From: Plectosphaerella cucumerina
Taxonomy: Eukaryota; Ascomycota; Sordariomycetes; Glomerellales; Plectosphaerellaceae
Assembly: GCA_020746995.1 (NCBI GenBank)
Contig: JAGPXD010000005.1
Span: 2,852,001 to 2,916,000 of the forward strand
Length of the DNA: 64,000 bases
Reading direction: 5' to 3'
Below the pieces are notes generated by a model. The model was not told the origin of the DNA. It did not search any database and saw only the letters and a program-made list of their open reading frames with translations. This document shows positions 12,159 to 23,021 of the stretch, piece by piece. A program made the translations under genes and the position numbers. Position 1 is the stretch's first letter. Each line of letters begins with the position of its first letter.

Positions 12159-13187
12159 CTACATGCAGTAGCCGTAGGCAGGCTGGCATCCAAGCAGCTT
12201 CAGGCACCCAAGAAGTCCGCACTGCCCGCTCTTCGAACAGCAAGGGCCAACAAAGATCGATGAACCCTTGCACGTCTGGTTAGAGGCCTTGCCGCACTTG
12301 CCGTCCTTGCTGACCTGGAGCGGCGCAGGCGTAGGCGTAGGAGTCGGCGTGGGCGTGACAGACGCAGGCCTTGCGCTGGTGGTGCTGACCGTCGAAGTGC
12401 GCACAGTAGTCGACACAGCAGCGGCCGCAGTCGATGTCGTCCGGATAGTGCTCAGCTGCGGCGCGGGCGTCGAGGCAGCGGTTGACGAGGGCGTCGTCGA
12501 GGCAGCAGCAGCCACCGAGGTCGAAGTCGAGGCAGCAGCGGCAACAGAAGACGATGTCGAAGCAGCAGCCGCAGCTGACGACGAGACCGAAGACTCAGTG
12601 CTCGAGGGCGCATCACACGCCTCATCCTCCTCCTCCACCACCTGACGCAGCTCCAGACCACCGCACTTTCCAAAGCCTTCCCTGCACCCGGCGCCGCAGT
12701 ACGACTCGGAGCTTCCGCACCATCCATCACGGGAGCAGCACTCTCCAGCCTTGGAACCCAGACACGTCGAAGAGACGCCGCACGATCCGTCCTGCGACAC
12801 GGCCAGCTCGCCCGAGCGCCGCCTCGCACCGACGAGATCGTCGCCGACGGCGCGCGACTGCAGAAGAACCTTCTCAGGACACGTGCCGTACTCGGGACGG
12901 CAGCCGGCGCCGCAGGCCATGTTGCCTGAGCCGCAGTAGCCGTGGGCGCCGCAGCAGCTTCCGAAGCCGGAGCCGAGGCAGGTGATGCCCGGACCGCAGG
13001 AGCCGTCGGTGGAGATGAAGAGTTTGTTGCCTGGGGGTGTCCAGGTCAGTGATGTGTTCGGCTTGGGGTGGTATGCTTGCTACATACCCTGCACGGCACG
13101 GAGCTCCATCAGAGGATCGATGACGCTGTGGGAGTAGACGCCCTTGAGCCCGATCAGGGCGCAGAGAGTGAGTTCGGACCAGCGCAT
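12159..13187 (-). CDS. Secreted chitin-binding protein with three CBM18 modules
   Basis: Two exons, 13088-13187 and 12159-13030 (57-nt intron), encode 323 aa. An N-terminal hydrophobic segment (residues 1-20) reads as a signal peptide. Three hevein-like CBM18 modules follow: about residues 34-84, 112-157 and 272-323, each with the DGxCG start, paired CC and the final aromatic-x-x-C. Modules 2 and 3 are separated by a Ala/Ser/Thr/Val-rich linker of about 110 residues that is probably O-glycosylated. No catalytic domain is present, so it is a binder, not a chitin deacetylase. Such proteins coat fungal cell walls or bind chitin fragments; an effector role is possible but only inferred. Module 3 is the most divergent. 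The start ATG at 13185-13187 is the only one giving a signal peptide. Confidence 0.88.
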
Positions 13188-14717
13188 TGTGACGGTGTTG
13201 TGAGAGTTGGTGATAATGTTGTGAAACGAAAGACGACGTCGTAAACCGGTGGATGAACGAAGGGCCACCGAGTCTCAACGAGAAGATTAAGTATTATGTT
13301 CGAATAAATAACGAGAGTGACAGAGCCTGCTACCACCACGACCATATCTGATGGGATCAACGCCCTTTTGTACAAGGCATGGCCTCCCCAGCTAGCTGAC
13401 CATGTAAACAAGTCCCAGTGCTACGGTCCGTCCGAGCATCAAGCACCGGCCAACCCTGCCCCACGCCGCCGTCTCGACGACCAGGCCTGGCCTGACGCAT
13501 GCTACGCTACCCTTGCCTGGCCTGGCCCTCCCGCCGAGCCCCCTCTTTGTGCCTCCTCGCAGTGGCGTCTCTTCGTCGGGGTCAAGAAGGCGCATACACA
13601 CCGGACGACGGCGGCACCATGACTAGCATAGGGCTCTTGGCAGGACCCTCTTGGACCGTTCAGCTTCTGCCCGAGAGCGAAGGCACAAAACATCAGGGGT
13701 TCAAGTTTTCTGTCGTCCAACGGTGCCGTACCGGCTGAGGTGCATATCAGCCGCAGCTCCATCATCACATCCAAACTCTAACCTCTCGGCATCTCTCCCG
13801 ACGCAGATCAGCTCTCCCCAAACCCATCAGCTCCAGTGAGACGATAAACAAACCCAAGAGAATGGTCTGATCCACGGACCAGGCCGAACAAAACGAGAAG
13901 CGTCCTCCCCCGTCTAGCGTCGATCTCGGACCGCCGGGCTCAGGGGCTCCCCGCCGAAAAGGGCATAACGGCGTACCTAATCGAGCACCCGGGCCCTCCT
14001 GCAGCTGAGGATGCGCCTTGCGCCCCCTATTCCCCGAAAAGCTCCGCCCCCCTATCGTCCGAGCTTTTCGGGATGATGGGTGGTCGGCCGCCCGCCGTGG
14101 TACGAGGGGGCCCGGACTCGCCTGATACAGGCGGCGCCGTCGCCACGCGCTCAGGGCCGCCGCCTTCGGCCTACTCTTGCATACCGCTAGGAAACATCGT
14201 CACCCGACGCATCCAACTGATTCGTGGTTCCCTATTCCGGCCTCCGGCTTGGCAGGTCCTGACCAGAACGGGATGCGCCTCGGCCCCTGGAGCGATCGTT
14301 CCGGTTGACCACGCAGAGGGTCACTGTCGTCGGGACCGAGATGGTGCATATTGCATAAAACAGGTGCTTGGTATGTTCTCACATCTTCTAAATCTATACA
14401 CCGTGAAATCTCCAGCTATTCCAGCTGGTCCCTGAAGCCTCGTACACCCATCAAGTTCGCCCAACGCCCCAGCCGAGGCTGTGTAATGCCTGGCCAACAC
14501 CAGCGGCAGCCGCTCAACAATCCAGTAACGCCGATCCCCATCAGTGTACAGTACAGAACCCAGTGACCAAGAAAATCTGCTGCAGTGACGACAACGGCAG
14601 CATCAAGCTTCTGATACTCCGAGCCGTGCTTGTCGTGAACATTGGCTTGGTGCCATCGTCGACAGTGGTGATGAGCCTCCCGTCGTGACAGCTGCATCAG
14701 ACAAGTAGCTGCCGCCG
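13188..14717. other. Intergenic region upstream of the CBM18 gene
   Basis: About 1.5 kb without a supportable gene. It contains the CBM18 promoter and the 3' flank of the DUF5672 gene, plus a 12-bp inverted repeat (14033-14072) and several CGG/CCG-flanked GC-rich motifs. Confidence 0.55.
14033..14072. promoter_or_regulatory. 12-bp perfect inverted repeat
   Basis: Arms CCCGAAAAGCTC (14033-14044) and GAGCTTTTCGGG (14061-14072) are perfect reverse complements separated by a 16-nt C-rich spacer. It lies about 0.85 kb upstream of the CBM18 start. A dimeric regulator site or a transcript hairpin are both possible. Confidence 0.45.
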
Positions 14718-16204
14718 CTACTTCTCTTCGTTCTTATCCCCCTCCTCCTTCTTCCTTTCCTCCTCTTTTTTCTTCTCCTCCTCCTTCTTTTTCGCATCGT
14801 CCTGCTTCTTGGCCTCGTCCTGCTTCTTGGCCTCGTCCTGCTTCTTGGCCTCGTCCTGTTTCTTGGCCTCGTCCTGTTTCTTGGCCTCGACCTGTTTTTC
14901 GTCCTTTTTCTTTTCGTCATCCTTCTTCTTCTCTTCCTTCTGCTTCTCTTGCTCCTCCTCCTTCTTCCTCGCCTCGTTCTCGGCCTCTTGCCTCTGCTTC
15001 GATTCCTCCTCCTGCTTCTTCTTGGCCTCGTCCTCGGCCTTTTGTCGTTCCTCCTCCTCCTTGATTCTGTTGGCCTCGGCCACGGCCTCGGCGCCTGCCA
15101 GCTCCTCGGCGCTCGGCCCCAGGTTGCCTTGGCGGTCGTCTTCAGGGCAGCGCTCCCTCTCGAGCTTCATGTCCATGATGAGAGACAGCTCCGGACAGTA
15201 GTTGAAGATCTTCTTGCGTTGCTCGGGATCTCTCCACACATCGTGGCTGATACCTTGGCCGCCGTCGCGAATGTGATAGCCCATGGGCCTTTCCATGTAG
15301 ACGTCTTCGACGGCGAGCACGCCCTCGGACCCCGAAGCCACCCTCTCGCCGGGCAGCACCCAGAGCCGCTTGCCGAACCACTCGTCTTCGGGCTCGGTGT
15401 CGTTGTATCGTTCTTGGAAGCCGAGAATACGCCTAATGGCAGATACGCGCCTCAGGGAGAGGCCGCCGTTTCCTGAGAATCGATCGTCCGGTGTCCTGAA
15501 TTGTTAGACTCGAGCCCCAAAATGACAGCAAAAGAGAGCAACGTACCTTGGGGCGCCGGCCCAGCTCCAGTCCAGCCACTCGTTGAGGCTGGTCGGCGAA
15601 TTCGAGCACAAGATGCTGTCCGACTCGAACTTGAGAATCCACTCGATGCCAGGGAGGAACTCGTTGTAGAACCGCATATCAGTGAGAAGCCGGTGCACGT
15701 TCTCCTTTGTATCAATCTCCCAGGGGTCCGGCAGGATCAACAAGTCGAGCTTGCCGATGATCTGCTGGTGCTTGATGCCGAAGCTGCGACCAACGCTGAT
15801 TATGCTCTTCTCGGAGCCGATGAAAAGGAAGCGCCAGTCGGGAGGCACGACCGAGGTCATGTGCAGCAGCTGGGGCACCAGGTGCGGGATGGGTCGCGGC
15901 TCGATGATGAGGGCGATCTTGGACGAGTTGTAGCGCGCGCGGGGGTCGTCCGTGGGGTGCCAGTCTACCTTGATGCTCGGGATTTGTTGCCTGGCTTCTT
16001 GCAGTCGCGTGCTAATCTGCTCGCGGATCATGGGTTGGTAGCGGGGGAAGAGGTGGGCTAACCACCATCTGGACGAGAAAGTCAGCTGCTGAAGACAGAG
16101 GCGTGGACTCCTGGGGAGATTCACGTCATGACGAGGGACATGGCAATCATGATGCGGCCCCTGGTGAGGGCGATGCCGCCGCCCGATGTCGAGGCGATCG
16201 CCAT
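14718..16204 (-). CDS. DUF5672 glycosyltransferase-like membrane protein with charged repeat tail
   Basis: Three exons, 16125-16204, 15547-16068 and 14718-15495, encode 459 aa. The first join brings together a hydrophobic segment (about residues 18-36, RIMIAMSLVMTWWLAHLF), which reads as a type II signal anchor. Residues about 50-320 match the DUF5672 family, with RYNSSKIALIIEPRP, SVVPPDWRFLFIGS, the acidic ESDS block, WAGAPR and SGNGGLSLRRVSA; family resemblance to GT-A glycosyltransferases suggests a Golgi or ER lumenal transferase, but no reaction is known. From about residue 342 to the end lies a Lys/Glu-rich coiled coil containing tandem AKKQDE hexads. The divergent neighbour at 18449 is a paralogue without this tail. 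The start at 16204 is the one that preserves the anchor; it is inferred. Confidence 0.82.
14798..14895. repeat. Coding minisatellite, 18-nt unit
   Basis: Five to six tandem copies of an 18-nt unit (plus-strand CTTCTTGGCCTCGTCCTG and variants) encode the AKKQDE hexads of the DUF5672 protein tail. Copies are nearly identical, pointing to recent expansion. Confidence 0.85.
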
Positions 16205-18448
16205 GATGAAGGGAGTGTTCCTGGACGTCCTGGCCGAGTGTGCGCAAGGCTCATCAGGGAGAAGCGGTCGGCCTGCTTTCTGGAAAAGTGCCAGCCCGCG
16301 GCGATGGAAGAGTTGTGGTTTCGTTTAGGTTTGGGTCGTCCGTCCGGGGATGTCGCTGAATCGTGGGTGGCCGCAATGGTCACGTCTGCCTGCCCATGAA
16401 ACCGCCGAGGGAATGCCCATGGAGAGAGGTTTCGCGCCCGCTCGTGAGTCAAGTGCCCTCTACAGAAGGGCCGCCCCGCCCTGTTCGGTCAAGAATGCGA
16501 AGAAATCGATGAGACGTGTACTGTATAGTATGGCTTGTGTTCACCACACACAGGTGGGCTATGCACGGCTTGGCGGTCTCCGATGCGGTTGTAGCGGCCG
16601 AGCACTCCCGTGTGTCCAGTTCTAATATCAGAGATGCATGATCGACAGCGCAGCAAGGAACACGGAAACATTCCAGTGTGGGGGGAGGGGAAGGGGTAGG
16701 GAGGACGACAGGACGTGGAGGAAGGGAGCTCTTGGGTCGAGCCTTCCCAGCTACCTCCATCAAGGGGTGACTGATACAGGTAAGGGCGAGTCCAGGCGGA
16801 GCAACAAAAACATGGCCTCTGGTTTTTTTGGCCCCCTTATTTACCTCGGAGGTACTTGTTCTCAGGAAGAAGTGGACGATAGGAAGCCTGTGCTCGTCAT
16901 GTTTGCTTCTTACAACGCTGCTAGCAGAGTCCCCTGGGCCGCAAGGGGGAAAGAACGACTGTGGCATCGTCAGTGCGCGCAGTGCGCCGACGAGGCCTAG
17001 ACAGGGTCTTCCGATTTTGGACAGCACTAGAGAGGGCACTACTTGCCCCGGCACGAGCTAATTCTTGTCAATCATTGAACTTGCCACGCATTCCAGACAG
17101 AAGCTGAAACAGTACTTCGAGGGGACTTTTAAGTTTTGTTTCTTCACTTGTTCGCATCCTCGAAGTGTTTTCCCGGTCGCCTGTGGCCGCGGCAGCAGCT
17201 GGCATGGCATGCCCCGGATGGACGCGAGAAGTCTCAACGACAATGTCGGGGGGAATCTGCCAGTGCGCATTTACACCGGGCCAAAGCCGTGAATCTGTTC
17301 ATCCCATTCAGCAGAGCAGACAGGTTCTTCAATCGAATCGAAGATCCCGTGTCTCGCCTGGCCGTGGCGACAACAGCGCCGCGGCCGCCCACCGCAGCCA
17401 ACCTTTCCTTCTTCAGCGCGCCGCCTCCTGCCAGCACCTCCAACCAGTCGCGCAGCGGGAACTTCGGGTTATCGCCCACGAGGTTGCCTCGCGCAACAGA
17501 CTGCTTGCATCGAGCTGTCCCAAGATGTCAGATCATGAGGCGCGTGGTGACAAGGCATTGCGGCTGACGCGGCCGACTGTCCTGACAGCGTCGCTGTGAA
17601 CGGCGAGGTCTGTCGAGGAGATGCGCTAGATGCTGTCGCGGTGGCACTCGGTGTACCGGTCTGCCTGAAATGCCACCTCACAGTTTGCGACTAAGTCGCG
17701 AGAAATGTACCTTTTTAGGTACTGGCCTCGAGTGCTGCTACTGTAGGTATCCAGCGATGCGGCAGGTACTCAAGTGGGTAGCTCCTTCCCTGCGGACATC
17801 GACCGTGAGACAGTCGCTCCTGCCCCTCCGTTCTAGCACGGGGAACCGTCCAATGTCTGAAACCAAGAAGCCCGGGCACGCTGGACTTGTGGGCTGGCGT
17901 TTTCTTGCTTCCATCTCAAGCTGGTGTAGGTACCTCCTGTCGCTGGGGCTAGATAGGCAGGGCGGCAGAAGAAGCAAGACATCATCACTTCACCTCGCCG
18001 AGATCCTCCCTAGCCTTCACTCCCTTTCCCATCCTCCATCTCGACAACCAGACCTCCCGACACTGTTGGCGTGTGCCGCACAGGGTGAAGACACCTACCT
18101 GTCAATCGACGGTTCCCTCTGTTGGCCCCAGGACTCGCAGCTCCACGTCTTTCCATATCAAGTCTCCCAGCAAGGTGCCAGCCGCCCAGACGTGTCGCGT
18201 CTCGCACTGGCATGCGGTCAAGTTCCAACAAACCTTCGCAACTGCAAGGATCTACGCTATCGATCTGAGGCCCCCTTGGTGGGACCAAACTTCAGCTACA
18301 CCGTCAGCCATCCTTTCGCGCGCGAGAGGCCGTGAGCGTGGGCTGGTTTGGCGCCGGTCCGTCTTGGCTCAAGCTCTGTCCGTCTTTCGTACCTAGCCTC
18401 CAACATCTCTGGACAAGAAAACACGACGTCTGCAGAAGCACCGCAACA
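16205..18448. other. Shared upstream region of the two DUF5672 genes
   Basis: About 2.2 kb between divergent start codons. Open frames here lack domains and overlap in several frames. Nothing further is supported. Confidence 0.5.
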
Positions 18449-19743
18449 ATGTCCACCGAACCGCCATTGACGGTGCCTGGCGAGAAGATGATTGAGAGCG
18501 TGCTGGCCCAGTCAAGAGACCTGGCTGTCACTGCCTGGGGCATGTCGACCCGACGCATGAGGGCCGTTGGGGCCATGATCCTCTTCTTGTGAGCGCGACA
18601 CCTTGAGCACCTTCTAGAAGTAGTATTATGATCGAGACGTACTGACTTCTGTCCAGCGGCGTCACATTCTGGTTCTCGGCCCCGACACTTCGCGACCTGC
18701 CGGTGCCTCAGATCTCCCTCGAGTACGCCCACTCGCCATACAACCATTCAAAGGTCGCCCTGCTCATCGAAAACCGACCCAACCCGATCCTCGCACCCCT
18801 GATGCTGCACTTCATGTCCGTCGTGCCTCCCGACTGGCGCTTCCGCTTCATGGGCTCCATCGAGTCCGTCGAGCACCTCAACCAGTCCATGGCCATTCGC
18901 GAACACGTCACGGCTGGCAAGCTCGACATCACGTACATTCCCTCCAATATGAGCACTGCCGGCCAGGAGATGATCTCGCGCTTCCTCACGAATCTGTGGC
19001 TCTACGAGACGGTTCTCCAGCCTGCCGAGTGGCTGCTCGTCTTCCAGACGGACAGCATGGTGTGCGCCAACAGCCCGCACAACATCAACGACTACCTCGA
19101 CTATGACTGGATTGGCGCCCCGTGGAACCCTAGTGGTCGTTGGGGCGGCAACGGCGGATTGTCAATCCGCCGCGTCTCAGCTATGATCGAGGTCCTGCGC
19201 GAACAGGTGCGCGTCGACGGCTCTGAGCCCGAGGATGTCTGGCTTGCCGAGCGTCTCGCTCATCGACGCGGCGCAAAAGTTGCCAATGGCACAGTCTCCC
19301 TGACCTTCAGCGGAGAGATGCATTCGGGAGAAGAAGCAGAGTTGGGGTCTGGCAAAGTCCGCTTCGACGAAGCCCTCGATCCCGAGGCGACAATTGACAG
19401 TCTCATCCCCGGTATTGATGACAGCCGGAAAGGATTCTACGAGCCAATGGGCTACCACACGGGCGGCAGTGGGATGTGGCTGCACGGCGGCATCTGGGGA
19501 TCACCGGAAAAGAGGAAGCACATCTGGGACTACTGTCCCGAGGTCAAGATGACCCTCGCCATGGACGCCGCCAAGTACATGCCCGGCGAATGCGGCGCGA
19601 ACTGGAAGAGGGAGCTTAACGACGGGACACCAGTGCCGGAAGACGGCATGCCTCCCGACCCAGACTCACAGTATCCCTTTGGAACAGAGATGATCGACGG
19701 AAAGGAGTACCCTCTCCTGCCACCTGGGCTGATGGCGTGGTGA
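18449..19743 (+). CDS. DUF5672 glycosyltransferase-like membrane protein
   Basis: Two exons, 18449-18588 and 18657-19743, encode 408 aa. The join at a 68-nt intron completes a signal anchor (about residues 38-53, VGAMILFLFGVTFWF-like). The lumenal part carries the same blocks as the neighbour at 14718: NHSKVALLIENRP, SVVPPDWRFRFMGS, QTDSMVCANSPHNIN, WIGAPW, GGNGGLSIRRVSA and a late GYHTGGSGMWLHGGIWG. These resemble GT-A transferases with an acidic sugar-nucleotide site, so Golgi glycosylation is an inference. Length is typical for the family, and there is no repetitive tail. The two paralogues are divergent over 2.2 kb, consistent with an inverted duplication. Confidence 0.87.
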
Positions 19744-20912
19744 AAGTGCCGGCTTGACGGGAATGGGGTCTGTTTTCAACGGCGTTCTGGTGGGACATAC
19801 CGCTCGGAGCAATCTACGGCGTTTTGGCTGGAGAGTTTGAAGTAAACGATGGCGGTCTCCATCATTGTAGAATGAGTACAGTTTGATTTTGCAAAAGAGT
19901 CACACGATCAGACATTGTGGATGTGCAATGTCGTCCGCCTGTGCCTTGATCTATGTATCTGTGTGATATGTCGTTGTCTTGGGTTGTTTCCATCTGTTGA
20001 CGAGACGTCAGATGGAACACAGCAGCTTATGTCTGTCTAGCTCAACGGAGGCACACTGACGTCAGCTACTTCACCTGGCTCGGGCCATAAATTTGGAGAG
20101 AACAAGGGGAGGCTATGATCGAAGCACATTGCATAGTCTCGCAAACATCCTCGCCGTTCTTGACGGCATCCTTGCTCTTACCCTGACCCAGATGTAACCG
20201 TTGTTGAATCCGGGGCCAGGTCACAAGCCGACTGAAATCTCGACAGTGGTTGTGCGGTCTCCCTACAATCGCTGCGAATGGCTTCAAGCTTGTAAACGTC
20301 AAAGTAAAAGGTTCCTCGATATTATTAGTATCTTTTGCGACAAAAACAACCCAGAAATTCAAACGGCAAAAGAGTTCAGGCCCCGGACAACCCTACGTCT
20401 CTTGCCGGAATCGAAAGCGCGCGCTTTCGTTGTTGACCACCCGATACCAACCAGACCAAGTGACCTGAACAAACCCACCGTGGGAATGCCGCTACATGAA
20501 TCTGATGGGAAAAAGATAAAAAAATACCTATATTTAAGGGAACGCCTCAACGGCATGTGCTAGGTCGCTTGGATTGTGGGTTCGCAGTGCCTGTCTGTTC
20601 ACGTTTGCTCAAGCACCGTCGTGATAATTACTCAATTACATATACCATGATGCTGCTGATGCTCCAGCGAAACATTTCATCCCTACAGACACGCCTTGAT
20701 TGAATAATAAATTAAGAACCACCATGCTGAGTTGTGACTAGATTTACAAAGTTGAGTGTGAGAGGGACGGCCCAGCGAGAAAGTATCCAGACATCCATGA
20801 TCGAACAAGTCGGCGCAAGCACATGTGCTGGCCGATCACAGGCGCGACGCGGGCCTAGACTCATCTAAGCGCTGAATGGGCCACGTCTACCCGCCGCATC
20901 AGGAGGGTCATC
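19744..20912. other. Intergenic region, locally AT-richer
   Basis: 3' flanks of the DUF5672 and GST genes. From about 20060 to 20740 the base composition shifts toward A/T relative to the neighbours, and it holds an 18-bp palindrome. No gene is supported. Confidence 0.5.
20412..20429. repeat. 18-bp perfect palindrome
   Basis: CGAAAGCGCGCGCTTTCG reads identically on both strands, within the AT-richer intergenic block. It may be a protein-binding site or chance; no neighbouring start codon is close. Confidence 0.6.
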
Positions 20913-21766
20913 TTACTTGGAGCTGATCGTCGCCTGGAAGTCTCCATCAATCTCCCTGATCTTGTCGGTAGACCTCTTGTATCCCGGCTCCTGCTTGAGG
21001 CGGGCAATGTACTCGAAGACGCGGGGGTACGTCTCCTTTGCCGAGCCCTTATCGAACTTGGCCATGTTGTCGAAGCGGTCCTCGGCAGCGATGAGGGCGA
21101 AACTCAGCAGGATATCGACGGCCGTGAGGCTATCGCCACAGATGTAAGAGCCACCGCCTGGGACGGTCTCGAGGAAGGTCTCCAGCATGCCGAGGTTACG
21201 CTTTGCGTTGGGGGCGACGACGGCGGCAATGATCTGATCGGCGACCATGGATGTGATGGGGCGGATGAAGAAGGGGACCCGGGGCGACTTGAAGACCGAC
21301 ATGACGAGGGACATTGTCAGGACGGGGAAGAAGCTGCCCTCGACGTAATGCAGGAGGTAGGCGTAGCGCATCCAGGCGTCCGTCTCGCCGCCGACGGTGT
21401 TCTCGCGACCGGACTTCCAGCGGGGCGGGACGAGGCGCGCGCCCTCGGGGAAGTGGTCGGTGAGATACTGCACGATGAAGCCGCTCTCGGCGAGGCGGAT
21501 GGGGGCGCCGCCGCCGGGGGGCGTGACCTCGACGACGGGCGACTTGCCGAGGGGGTGGACGGCTTGCAGCTCCTTGGGGGCGAGCATGGTCTGCTTGTTG
21601 CGGTGGAAAACCTCGACATCGTATTTGACGCCGAGCTCTTCGAGGAGCCACACGATGTTCTGGGCGCGGGACTGGTTGAGCCTGGGATAGTTAGGAAAGG
21701 CACTGGAATGAGGGCAGGTGGTGTTACTCACCAGTACAGCTTGACTTGGGGTTGTTCGTCCGCCAT
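20913..21766 (-). CDS. Glutathione S-transferase, GTT1-like
   Basis: Two exons, 21732-21766 and 20913-21681 (50-nt intron), encode 267 aa. The short first exon supplies MADEQPQVKLYW, completing the thioredoxin-fold opening LYWLNQSRAQNIVWLLEEL, which is the fungal GTT1-like signature. The N-terminal domain spans about residues 8-100 (with SPVVEV and LAESGFIVQYL glutathione-site blocks); the helical C-terminal domain runs to about 250 with GGGSYICGDSLTAVDILLSF. The enzyme conjugates glutathione to electrophiles or reduces peroxides; the yeast member is microsomal. An ATG inside the intron gives a longer frame, but it would lose the LYWLN strand, so I reject it. It is divergent from the complex I gene. 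Confidence 0.93.
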
Positions 21767-22399
21767 GATGATAATACGGTTTGAATTGGGTTATGGGAAG
21801 TTGAGAATGTAGGCTTGCTGAGGGTTTGAGCAGCTTTGAGAAGAGAAGTATTTATCAACTGCATGTGTCGTCACTGACGATCTCCTGATCAACATGAACT
21901 CTTCGGGCTTGTGCTATCCGAGTGGCTAGCCGGAAATGGCGGACGCAGCTTACTCGCGGCCCCACCGATGTACGCGGAAAGAGCTTCAAGCCTCGGCTCA
22001 TGACATGCTGCAGCGATGACGATGTACTTGGCTGAATTAAATGTCTGCGAAATCTCTCCGGGACAGAGGTTCGTCCGGCGGCCGTTCTTATGTCCGATTA
22101 TCTCAAGGGCGATTCATGGCCCTTGTCGGGGATAAGTGGACGGAGTTTCCAGTTCTCACCGAGACGAGTTTCGGTCAGGAGCTACGTCCACCGAGGCTGA
22201 CCGAGCCCATAAATCCACGTGATTTCACCGACCAATCAGGAGTCAACTATTCAATCCGATTGACGAACTCACATCCAGCATCACCAGCACGCCTCGATAC
22301 CAGACGACAAACGGCGGCGACTCCTCGACCGCACGATCCCGATACCTCAATCCACCCATACCGATTGTTTCCCGGTAGATCCGCATCTCGACCGTCAAA
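21767..22399. promoter_or_regulatory. Divergent promoter region, GST and NDUFB4-like genes
   Basis: 633 bp between two divergent start codons. No TATA box is obvious on the complex I side. No other gene fits. Confidence 0.5.
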
Positions 22400-22830
22400 A
22401 TGGCCGGTGGTGTGCAGCACAACAGTGAGCCAATTGACGCACGCAATCCCCTCCTTCCACCGCACAAGCTGACCCAATTGCCCGCAGAGTTCGCCGTCGA
22501 CCCGGCTATCGCCAGGCTCGGACGTACGTAGAAGCCCGACCGACCGACCGACAAGGACGCGAGCCCCGTCTGACATCGCACGACCGCTGACCCTCCACGC
22601 AGAGATGACGAGCAACCGACACAACTACTTCCGCTGGACCGGCAGGACGGCACGCATCACCATCATGTACGCCGTCGTCGTGCCCGCGATCGTTGGCTAC
22701 ATCGGCTACAAGACGGACGTGAGTTCTCCTCCCTTGGCGGGCATTGGAGATATGGGACTGACAAGGACGTGTATCGCAGGGCCTCTGGGATCTCCGCGGC
22801 AAGCGCAAGGGCGACCTCCTGTCCGAGTAA
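22400..22830 (+). CDS. Mitochondrial complex I NDUFB4/B15-like subunit
   Basis: Four exons, 22400-22424, 22488-22523, 22603-22718 and 22780-22830, encode only 75 aa. The joined N-terminus starts MAGGVQHNKFAVDPAIARLG, followed by NRHNYFRWTGRTARI, one transmembrane helix (about residues 39-54, IMYAVVVPAIVGYIGY), and the conserved end KTDGLWDLRGKRKGD. This layout matches small single-helix accessory subunits of the inner-membrane NADH:ubiquinone oxidoreductase described as NDUFB4/B15-like in fungi. Three introns in 228 coding bases place the gene below usual ORF size. Joins keep frame exactly. The family assignment is from recall of fungal orthologues; the exon structure is seen directly. Confidence 0.8.
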
Positions 22831-23021
22831 GCGGCACCGCGGGAGCGGCGAAGGGAACTTGTAAATACCATGATACGGCAGGGACAGGGAATAGAAGAGA
22901 CGTTCAAATCATGCAACATTGCTATGAATGGCAAATATGTACGAGCGAGGCGCTGGCCGTGGGGCTCTGCGCCCTGGGTATCAAGATTTGTATACAATAG
23001 GCAGACATCCGCTGGGAGCTC

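Noticed and set aside
15504..16247. Unspliced 247-codon version of the leftward DUF5672 N-terminus
   Set aside because: Its first 70 residues read through an intron in the wrong frame; splicing restores a signal anchor.
17670..18335. 221-codon frame upstream of the rightward DUF5672 gene
   Set aside because: No domain; lies in the promoter region and has no start context or homologous look.
20913..21731. GST start at the ATG within the first intron
   Set aside because: It would replace the LYWLN strand of the thioredoxin fold with intron-coded residues; the 35-nt upstream exon restores the family start.
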